Origin: Bacteroidota bacterium
Lineage (GTDB): Bacteria; Bacteroidota; Kryptoniia; Kryptoniales; JAKASW01
Length of the DNA: 29,288 bases
Assembly (NCBI GenBank): GCA_021796055.1
Contig: JAJYOS010000002.1
Coordinates: 1 to 29,288 of the forward strand
Direction: 5' to 3'
In this document: positions 23,361 through 29,288 of the stretch, piece after piece
Layout: each line of letters opens with the position of its first letter
How positions within the stretch are numbered: position 1 is the stretch's first letter
The notes under the pieces: model-generated
Database searches by the model: none
Seen by the model: only the letters and a program-made list of their open reading frames with translations
Told to the model about the DNA's origin: nothing
Made by a program: the position numbers and the translations under genes

Positions 23361-23495
23361 GAGGGATTTCGGATTTCGAATTGCGGGTTTACAGGTTTGG
23401 GTTCCGAAATCTTGACGCGCTATTTCAATCGTTGCCTTGTAAATACAAAGCTTTAGTCCTTAAATCCGAAATACGAAATCCGAGATCCGAAATTC
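23361..23495. repeat. Degenerate inverted word repeat between tRNA and proS
   Basis: The left side (about 23364-23380) has the word ATTTCGGATTTCG. The right side (about 23462-23494) has several copies in the opposite orientation, such as CGAAATCCGA and ATCCGAAAT. The arms can pair imperfectly over an unrelated ~80-base centre. The right arm ends only about four bases before the proS start codon. Confidence 0.65.
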
Positions 23496-23498
23496 ACA

Positions 23499-25193
23499 AT
23501 GAGACTCAGTACCTATTTCCTTCCGACATTGAAAGAAAATCCTGCCGACGCGACGATGGCCAGCCACAGACTGATGGTCAGGGCCGGTCTCATTCGTCCG
23601 CTGGCCGCAGGCATATATTCATGGCTCCCGATGGGTTGGCGCGTCATGAAGAAGGTCATGGAGATTATCCGCGAAGAGATGGACGCGATCGGCGCCCAGG
23701 AATTTCAACTCCCCGCGCTTAACCCGATTGAAATCTGGGAGGAGACTGGACGCGTAGAGGCTTTCGGAGATACGCTCTTCCACGTGAAGAACAGACCGCT
23801 CGTCCTCGCGCCGACACACGAGGAAATTTTCACGACGATCGCGAAAGATAACATAAAGTCATACCGCGACCTCCCGCAGATCTGGTACCAGATACAGACG
23901 AAATTCCGCAACGAGCCGCGCCCGCGCTCCGGCGTCATCCGCGGAAGACAGTTTTTCATGAAAGACTCTTATACATTCGATAGGAGCTTCGAGGAGCTCG
24001 ACAAGAGCTACGGCCTCCACAGGGAAGCCTACAAGAAAATCTATTCTAGGAGCGGGTTGAAGTTCTTCATCGTTGGCGCGTACAGCGGCGCGATGGGAGG
24101 AACGGGCTCTCAGGAATTCATGGTCGAGTCTACCGATGGCGAGGACACCTGCGCCGTCTGCGACAACTGCGACTACGCCGCTAACCTTGAAGTCGCATCG
24201 AGCAAGAAGGAGCCTGTCGGCCGAGTCGGCGATTCTAGGCCCGTCGAGGAGATTCACACTCCTAACATAAAGACGATCGATCAGGTGGCGGAATTTCTCA
24301 AGATGTCGACTGAGCGGTTGGCGAAGTCACTGGTTTACAGCGCCGACGGCGAGGCGGTACTTGTCCTCATGTCGGGAAACGACCAGCTGAACGAGTCGAA
24401 GCTCGCAACGGCGCTCGGCAAGACGGCATACGCGATGCAGCCTGAGGATCTGGTGAAACTTACAGGGGCTAACGCGGGCTCAATCGGTCCGGTCGGGCTA
24501 AAGAATTTTAGAATCATCGCCGATAAGCGGCTCGAGGACGCCAACGAGCTCGTCAGTGGTGCGAACAAAGACGATTATCATCTGGCGCATATCGACTTCA
24601 AGCGCGACGTTAAGATAGACGGTTACTATGATCTCCGCACCGTCGAGCCGGGCGAGGGGTGTCCGAATTGCGGGCACAAGCTCCGCATTGTAAACGCGAT
24701 AGAGATCGGGCACATCTTCAAGCTTGGAACGAAGTACTCGGCTGCCCTCCACGCGAACTACCTGGACGAAGCGGGCGCGGAGAAGCCGATAGTCATGGGA
24801 AGCTACGGAATTGGAGTGGAGCGTATTATCGCGTGCCACATTGAGCAGAACAACGATGCGAACGGAATCAAGTGGGGAAAATCGATTGCTCCGTTTGATG
24901 TCCATCTTGCTTCAGTCAACATGGATAACAAGGAAGTTGTTGCCGCCGCCGAGAGGGTGTTCAACGAGCTCAAGGATGCGGGGATAGACGTCCTCTATGA
25001 CGACAGGCAGGGAGTCAGCCCGGGGTTCAAGTTTAAAGATGCAGATCTTCTCGGGATGCCAGTCCAGGTGATTGTCGGCGAAAGAAACCTCAAACAGGGC
25101 AACATAGAACTGAAATTCAGGAGCACCGGCGAACGGAAGGTGGTCCCAGCCGCGGATGTGATCGAAGAGATAAAGAAGTTTCTAGCGAGTTAA
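23499..25193 (+). CDS. proS: Prolyl-tRNA synthetase
   Basis: ProS charges tRNA-Pro with proline. The 564-residue length and layout match the long bacterial type (E. coli 572). A class II catalytic core includes motif 2 (KFRNEPRPRSGVIRGRQF, about 134-151) and motif 3 (MGSYGIGVERIIA). Between these motifs an editing (INS) domain of about 180 residues hydrolyses Ala-tRNA-Pro. Cysteine pairs CAVCDNC and CPNCG lie at the edges of that region. The C-terminal anticodon-binding domain runs from about 465 to the end. Starting at ATG 23499 keeps the full conserved N-terminus (LSTYFLPTLKENP). No ribosome-binding site is visible: the start follows directly after a degenerate repeat. A short tandem repeat and an aldehyde dehydrogenase gene follow on the same strand. 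Confidence 0.97.
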   Translation: MRLSTYFLPTLKENPADATMASHRLMVRAGLIRPLAAGIYSWLPMGWRVMKKVMEIIREEMDAIGAQEFQLPALNPIEIWEETGRVEAFGDTLFHVKNRPLVLAPTHEEIFTTIAKDNIKSYRDLPQIWYQIQTKFRNEPRPRSGVIRGRQFFMKDSYTFDRSFEELDKSYGLHREAYKKIYSRSGLKFFIVGAYSGAMGGTGSQEFMVESTDGEDTCAVCDNCDYAANLEVASSKKEPVGRVGDSRPVEEIHTPNIKTIDQVAEFLKMSTERLAKSLVYSADGEAVLVLMSGNDQLNESKLATALGKTAYAMQPEDLVKLTGANAGSIGPVGLKNFRIIADKRLEDANELVSGANKDDYHLAHIDFKRDVKIDGYYDLRTVEPGEGCPNCGHKLRIVNAIEIGHIFKLGTKYSAALHANYLDEAGAEKPIVMGSYGIGVERIIACHIEQNNDANGIKWGKSIAPFDVHLASVNMDNKEVVAAAERVFNELKDAGIDVLYDDRQGVSPGFKFKDADLLGMPVQVIVGERNLKQGNIELKFRSTGERKVVPAADVIEEIKKFLAS

Positions 25194-25208
25194 CGCCAAG
25201 GTCCCGCC

Positions 25209-25230
25209 GCGTTCCCGACGCGTTCCCGAC
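25209..25230. repeat. Two tandem copies of an 11-bp unit
   Basis: GCGTTCCCGAC occurs twice head to tail (25209-25219 and 25220-25230) just after the proS stop. The flanks CCGCG and CGCGG could also pair around it. No T tract follows, so it is not a standard terminator. Confidence 0.7.
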
Positions 25231-25287
25231 GCGGCACGCAGGTTATGTCGGTTGTGCAGTTTTTTGATTTGAGGTTGGAGTGGCTTG

Positions 25288-26706
25288 ATGAAACACATGT
25301 TATTCATCGACGGTGAATGGGTTGAGACCAAAGAAGTAGCGACGGTAACGAGTCCGTATGACGGAAAAGTTGTCGGAGAAGTCTGTCTGGCGGGCGAGCC
25401 GGAGCTAGAGCGAGCGGTCGATTCGGCGGACAAAGCCTTCCATGTTACAAGGAAGCTTCCGTCCTACAAGCGCGCCGCCATCATCGAGAGCATAGGGTCG
25501 CAGATCCGCGAGCGAAGAGAAGAAATCGCCCGGACGATGACGCTCGAATCGGGCAAGCCTATTCAGCTCACGCTTGGAGAAGTCGACAGGGCTGTCATGA
25601 CATTCTCAATCTCCGCCGAAGAGGCCAAACGGATTCCCGGCGAAGTGATCCCACTCGATTTAGCCGACGGAACTGAGGGAAGGTGGGGCGTCGTCAGGAG
25701 ATATCCGGTCGGGGCCGTCGCGAGCATAACCCCCTTCAATTTCCCGCTCAATCTTGTTGCGCACAAGATTGGTCCCGCGCTCGCCGCGGGAAACACCGTG
25801 GTCCACAAATCGCCTCCGCAGACTCCGCTGACTTCGGCCCTATTGGCGGAAATTATCAGGGAGTCTGGCGCTCCGGCTGGCGCGGTGAATGTTGTCGCTT
25901 GCTCAAATGAATTCGCGGAAAAACTTGTCGTGGATCCGCGAGTGAAGATTTTGAGTTTCACCGGCAGCCCGCGGGTGGGCTGGTATCTGAAATCGAAGGC
26001 CCCCAAGAAAAAAGTAATTCTCGAACTCGGAGGCAACGCAGCGGTCATCGTGGAACGTGACGCGAAGCTCGATGTGGTCGCGAAGCGACTCGCGGCCGGA
26101 GCGTTTGCGAACGCCGGGCAAATCTGCATCTCGGTTCAACGCATCTACGTGCAGAAGGACGTATACGAAAGGTTCCGCGATCTCTTTTCTTTGGAAACCA
26201 AGAATGTTAAGGTCGGCGATCCGATGCAACCGGATACGGTTGTGGGCCCAATGATAAACGCTAAGGAAGCTGACCGCGCTTTCAGCTGGATAACACGGGC
26301 CAGAGAGCGCGGCGCGGTCGTTGTGGCCGGAGGGAAGAGGGAAGGGAATCTCATCGAGCCGACCGTGTTGGAAATGGTTCCGGCGGACGCAGAACTTTAT
26401 TGCGAAGAAGCGTTCGCGCCTGTGGCAATTCTCGAATCTTATTCCGAATTTGATGAGGCAATTACGAAAGTGAACGACACCCGGTTCGGATTACAGGCGG
26501 GCATCTTCACAAACGACGCGCGAAAAATTTTCAGGGCGTTTGACGAAGTTCAAGTTGGTGGTGTGATAATAAATGACTTTCCTACTTTCAGGATCGACAA
26601 CATGCCTTATGGAGGCATTAAGGACTCGGGATTCGGCCGCGAAGGTATTCGATATGCTATCGAAGAAATGACCGAACCGAAACTCCTTGCGCTGAACGCC
26701 CAATAG
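25288..26706 (+). CDS. NAD(P)-dependent aldehyde dehydrogenase
   Basis: This 472-residue member of the aldehyde dehydrogenase superfamily oxidises an aldehyde to an acid. Key features are ITPFNFPLNLVAHKIGPAL (Asn151 for the oxyanion site), the cofactor-binding HKSPPQTPL (Lys174), FTGSPRVG, the general base Glu246 in VILELGGNAA, and the nucleophile Cys280 in FANAGQICISVQRIYV. EEAFAPVAIL and the C-terminal PYGGIKDSGFGREG close the active site. It looks closest to succinate-semialdehyde, lactaldehyde or phosphonate-type ALDHs; the exact substrate is not determined. ATG 25288 is chosen over TTG 25285 because GGAG lies 7 bases before it. It precedes a lipoprotein and dnaE on the same strand. Confidence 0.92.
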   Translation: MKHMLFIDGEWVETKEVATVTSPYDGKVVGEVCLAGEPELERAVDSADKAFHVTRKLPSYKRAAIIESIGSQIRERREEIARTMTLESGKPIQLTLGEVDRAVMTFSISAEEAKRIPGEVIPLDLADGTEGRWGVVRRYPVGAVASITPFNFPLNLVAHKIGPALAAGNTVVHKSPPQTPLTSALLAEIIRESGAPAGAVNVVACSNEFAEKLVVDPRVKILSFTGSPRVGWYLKSKAPKKKVILELGGNAAVIVERDAKLDVVAKRLAAGAFANAGQICISVQRIYVQKDVYERFRDLFSLETKNVKVGDPMQPDTVVGPMINAKEADRAFSWITRARERGAVVVAGGKREGNLIEPTVLEMVPADAELYCEEAFAPVAILESYSEFDEAITKVNDTRFGLQAGIFTNDARKIFRAFDEVQVGGVIINDFPTFRIDNMPYGGIKDSGFGREGIRYAIEEMTEPKLLALNAQ

Positions 26707-26751
26707 ACCCTTGACGTACCGGGGTGGACTGTCCGGATTTTGGAGGTGGAT

Positions 26752-27378
26752 TTGAGAGCTGCGTATCTTCTTCTAGCGTTCGTAATATCGTCGTGCGCGC
26801 TGTTCGTGCCGACGGCTAGCGTTCATATTACGGGAGTCCCGTTGGATTACAGTCTCAGCTCCTCCGATACTACAAAAGAGATTTTGTCGATAAGCAGCAA
26901 CATGTCTGCGCAATTTCGTTTGAACGGCTCCAACACTGTTCCCCTTAAGCCGGGCGACGAGGATCTTATCGCGGAAGGAGTACATGCCGGTTGGTATTAC
27001 TTCGACATAGTCGGCGCTGAGACATGGGTTCGAAATGTCCCGGTGTACTTGACTGGAGCGGACTCTATTTCGTTTGTTGTAGCGCACAATTACCTTGATA
27101 TAAATGGGAGAACTTTTTTCAATTCGTATCAGGAGAAGAGTGTGCAGTATCCGTTCTATCCTGTGATCTCTTTGAATTGTTATGGCTGCAATTATCAGCC
27201 GGCCATTAAATTTGACGGAAGCGATATGGTTCTGACGCCTCCGTGGACGACGGTTGCACCGGGCTGGCACACGATAGATATTTATAGCCCGCTCGATCAC
27301 GTTCAGCTTCATTACAGAACTTTGTTCGACAATTACACAATAACTCAATTTGACCTTTACCCGGTATCGATGTTTTAA
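26752..27378 (+). CDS. Unrecognised lipoprotein with TTG start
   Basis: This 208-residue predicted lipoprotein matches no family I recognise. TTG at 26752 is the best start: GGAGGTGG (26742-26749) lies directly before it, and the resulting signal peptide ends in VISSC, with Cys15 as the lipidation site. An earlier in-frame TTG at 26740 overlaps that ribosome-binding site. The mature part is beta-rich, with a possible immunoglobulin-like pattern (FRLNGSNTVPLKPGDEDL, GWYYFDIVGAET) and repeated aromatic residues. CYGC (a Cys pair) sits in SLNCYGCNYQPAI. Its stop is two bases before the dnaE start, so it is probably co-translated with dnaE. The function is unknown; a surface or periplasmic location is inferred. 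Confidence 0.75.
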   Translation: MRAAYLLLAFVISSCALFVPTASVHITGVPLDYSLSSSDTTKEILSISSNMSAQFRLNGSNTVPLKPGDEDLIAEGVHAGWYYFDIVGAETWVRNVPVYLTGADSISFVVAHNYLDINGRTFFNSYQEKSVQYPFYPVISLNCYGCNYQPAIKFDGSDMVLTPPWTTVAPGWHTIDIYSPLDHVQLHYRTLFDNYTITQFDLYPVSMF

Positions 27379-27380
27379 AA

Positions 27381-29288
27381 ATGCCACAGTTTGTTCATCT
27401 ACATAACCATTCTCATTATAGTCTCCTTGACGGCGCGAGCCAAATAGACGACATGATAGGGCGCGCTGTTGAGTTCAAGATGCCTGCTCTGGCGCTTACC
27501 GACCACGGCGTTGTGTTCGGCGCCATCGAGCTTTATAAACACGCGAAGAAAGCCGGCATCAAGCCGATCGTCGGCTGCGAAATGTACGTCGCCAAAGGAA
27601 AGAGAACTGAAAAGAACGGTTACAATCACCTGACGGTTCTCGTAAAGAACTTGGCAGGCTACAAGAATCTCATCAAGCTGGTCTCGCTCTCCCATCTTGA
27701 AGGATATTACTATAAGCCTAGAATTGATTTCGAGCTGCTGAAAGAATATCACGACGGACTCATAGTACTGAGCGGATGCCTCAGCGGTCCGGTCTCCGAG
27801 TCGATAGTAAACGGAGACCTTGATGGCGCTCGCAATGCCGCACGCATGTACAAGGACCTTTTCGGCGAAGATTACTACCTCGAAGTACACAACCACGGTT
27901 TGGAGGAAGAGAAACGCGTACTGGCCAATATGCCGAGGATCGCGAAAGAAATCGGAGCCAAACTCGTGGCGGTGAACGACGGACACTACATAAGGCGCGA
28001 GCACGCCGTTCCTCATAACATCCTCCTGAACATCTCACAGTCAAGCAACGGCGCCGTCGATCCGACTGAGCTTCGTTACAAGGTCCCTGAGTTTTACTTC
28101 AAGAGCCCCGAAGAGATGGAGAAGGCATTCGCGGCTTATGATTTCGGTCCAGAGGCTATGGACAACACCCTCGAGGTCGCGGATAAGTGCGACCTCAAGA
28201 TGGAAATGAAGCAGGACCTCATGCCTAGATTCCCGATTCCGGAAGATGCCGGAGTCGCCGGACCGGAAGAGTATTTCGAGAAACTCGCGCGTGAAGGACT
28301 AGAGAAGAGATATCCTGACCTTGAGCCGGAAATCGAGAAGCGTTTCGAACATGAAATTAAGACGATCAAGAAAATGGGATTTGCCGGTTATTTTCTAGTC
28401 GTCCAGGATTTCATAAACACCGCGAAACGAATGGGGGTTCGCGTCGGACCGGGAAGGGGAAGCGCGGCAGGAAGCATCGTTTCGTACTCGCTTGGGATCA
28501 CCGACGTCGATCCGCTGAAGTATGGGCTGTTGTTCGAAAGGTTCTTGAACCCTGAACGTGTGTCGATGCCTGATATAGACGTAGACTTTGCCGATAACAA
28601 ACGCGACAAGGTCATAGATTATGTGAAGTCGAAATACGGTGAGGGCTCGGTATGCCAGATAGTCACGTTCGGTACTCTCTCCTCGCGAGCAGTACTTAAA
28701 GATGTCGGAAGAGTCCTCGGCATCCCGCTGTCGACGATAGACTCGATCACCAAACAGATTCCCGTAATTCTCGGAAGGGTCACTCCTCTGCAGGAAGCTA
28801 TCGACACGATACCGGAGCTGCGTTGGGTGAAGGAGAGCAATGACCCGAAGATAAAACAGCTCATCGAATACTCGCTTGTGCTTGAAGGGACGAATCGTAA
28901 TGTCGGTATGCATGCTGCGGGCGTCGTGATCGCTCCGGCGATAATAACGGACTACGTCCCGCTCTACAAGACTCCCTCGACGGAGGTGATTACTCAATAC
29001 GAGTACAAGAGTCTCGAAGATATCGGCCTTCTGAAGATGGATTTTCTCGGACTGAGGACTCTGACCGTGCTCGAAGATACTCTTCGGCTTGTGAAGGAGA
29101 ATCACGGAAGAGATATCGATCTGAATCAGATTCCATATGATGATCCGAAAGTTTACGACCTATTCGCGAACGGTCAGACAGTTGCAGTGTTCCAGTTTGA
29201 AAGTTCGAAGATGCAGGAGTACCTAAAGAAGCTGAAGCCGACGTCCATCGACGACATCATAGCGATGAACGCTCTTTATCGTCCCGGC
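27381..29288 (+). CDS. dnaE: DNA polymerase III alpha subunit (3' end cut by window)
   Basis: This is the replicative DNA polymerase catalytic subunit, represented by the first 636 codons. The PHP domain starts at FVHLHNHSHYSLLDGASQID and keeps the His residues of an intact metal site. The catalytic palm includes GPGRGSAAGSIVSYSLGITD and the metal-binding MPDIDVDFAD (Asp400 and Asp402, matching E. coli Asp401/Asp403). GMHAAGVVIAP and the finger-region MDFLGLRTL follow. About half of the usual length (roughly 1,150-1,200) is present, the rest lying beyond the window. No ribosome-binding site is visible and the ATG is two bases after the stop of the lipoprotein gene, so initiation probably depends on termination upstream. 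Confidence 0.96.
   Translation, partial: MPQFVHLHNHSHYSLLDGASQIDDMIGRAVEFKMPALALTDHGVVFGAIELYKHAKKAGIKPIVGCEMYVAKGKRTEKNGYNHLTVLVKNLAGYKNLIKLVSLSHLEGYYYKPRIDFELLKEYHDGLIVLSGCLSGPVSESIVNGDLDGARNAARMYKDLFGEDYYLEVHNHGLEEEKRVLANMPRIAKEIGAKLVAVNDGHYIRREHAVPHNILLNISQSSNGAVDPTELRYKVPEFYFKSPEEMEKAFAAYDFGPEAMDNTLEVADKCDLKMEMKQDLMPRFPIPEDAGVAGPEEYFEKLAREGLEKRYPDLEPEIEKRFEHEIKTIKKMGFAGYFLVVQDFINTAKRMGVRVGPGRGSAAGSIVSYSLGITDVDPLKYGLLFERFLNPERVSMPDIDVDFADNKRDKVIDYVKSKYGEGSVCQIVTFGTLSSRAVLKDVGRVLGIPLSTIDSITKQIPVILGRVTPLQEAIDTIPELRWVKESNDPKIKQLIEYSLVLEGTNRNVGMHAAGVVIAPAIITDYVPLYKTPSTEVITQYEYKSLEDIGLLKMDFLGLRTLTVLEDTLRLVKENHGRDIDLNQIPYDDPKVYDLFANGQTVAVFQFESSKMQEYLKKLKPTSIDDIIAMNALYRPG

Noticed and set aside
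23286..23500. Possible integration site of a mobile element at the tRNA gene
   Set aside because: No integrase, no duplicated tRNA 3' end and only housekeeping genes follow.
28395..29105. 236-codon minus-strand frame opposite dnaE
   Set aside because: It lies entirely opposite highly conserved polymerase codons; product unrecognised.

Overview
The window is bacterial chromosome with moderate GC and no plasmid or phage signature. Several features point to the Fibrobacteres-Chlorobi-Bacteroidetes (FCB) superphylum, perhaps an Ignavibacteria/Chlorobi-side lineage. These are a large DUF2723 membrane glycosyltransferase-like protein, a DUF3857/transglutaminase lipoprotein, small lipoproteins with an unusual CX4CH haem motif, a tricorn-type S41 protease remnant, and degenerate short-word repeats between genes. 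The phylum call is inference, because no rRNA is present.

Left part (1-5100): a DUF3857/transglutaminase lipoprotein whose best ribosome-binding site points to a non-canonical ATT start; two divergently placed cytochrome-like lipoproteins; and a complete fluoride-response unit. That unit is a crcB-type fluoride riboswitch overlapping an intrinsic terminator, then the fluoride channel gene crcB/fluC and a DUF190 gene. Next comes a 90-codon gene that joins, in frame, the first residues of a tricorn-like S41 protease to its last ~50 residues, so nearly the whole enzyme is missing.

Middle (5100-12500): a Tat-signal CrtI/RetSat-like FAD oxidoreductase divergent from cyclopropane-fatty-acid synthase (cfa); a rubrerythrin-like/VIT1 fusion predicted to handle iron or manganese; and a large chemoreceptor. 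The chemoreceptor has almost no extracytoplasmic domain. It carries a periplasmic-binding-protein-like module whose two lobes appear in swapped order, C-lobe then N-lobe, on the cytoplasmic side of the membrane. A good sigma70-like promoter overlapped by a perfect inverted repeat lies about 450 bp upstream.

Right-middle (12500-23000) is all on the minus strand: an MFS transporter; a cation diffusion facilitator overlapping by 4 nt (ATGA) a fused FAD/Fe-S dehydrogenase of the GlcD-GlpC/YdiJ type; then, in transcription order, a DUF2723 protein, a SAM methyltransferase and a GT4 glycosyltransferase, which look like a glycan or glycoprotein assembly set.

Right end (23000-29288), plus strand: tRNA-Arg(CCT) surrounded by three kinds of degenerate short-word repeat, then proS, an aldehyde dehydrogenase, an unrecognised TTG-start lipoprotein, and dnaE running off the window end. 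The strongest leads are the lobe-swapped intracellular chemoreceptor sensor, the internally deleted tricorn protease, and the readable fluoride-switch mechanism.
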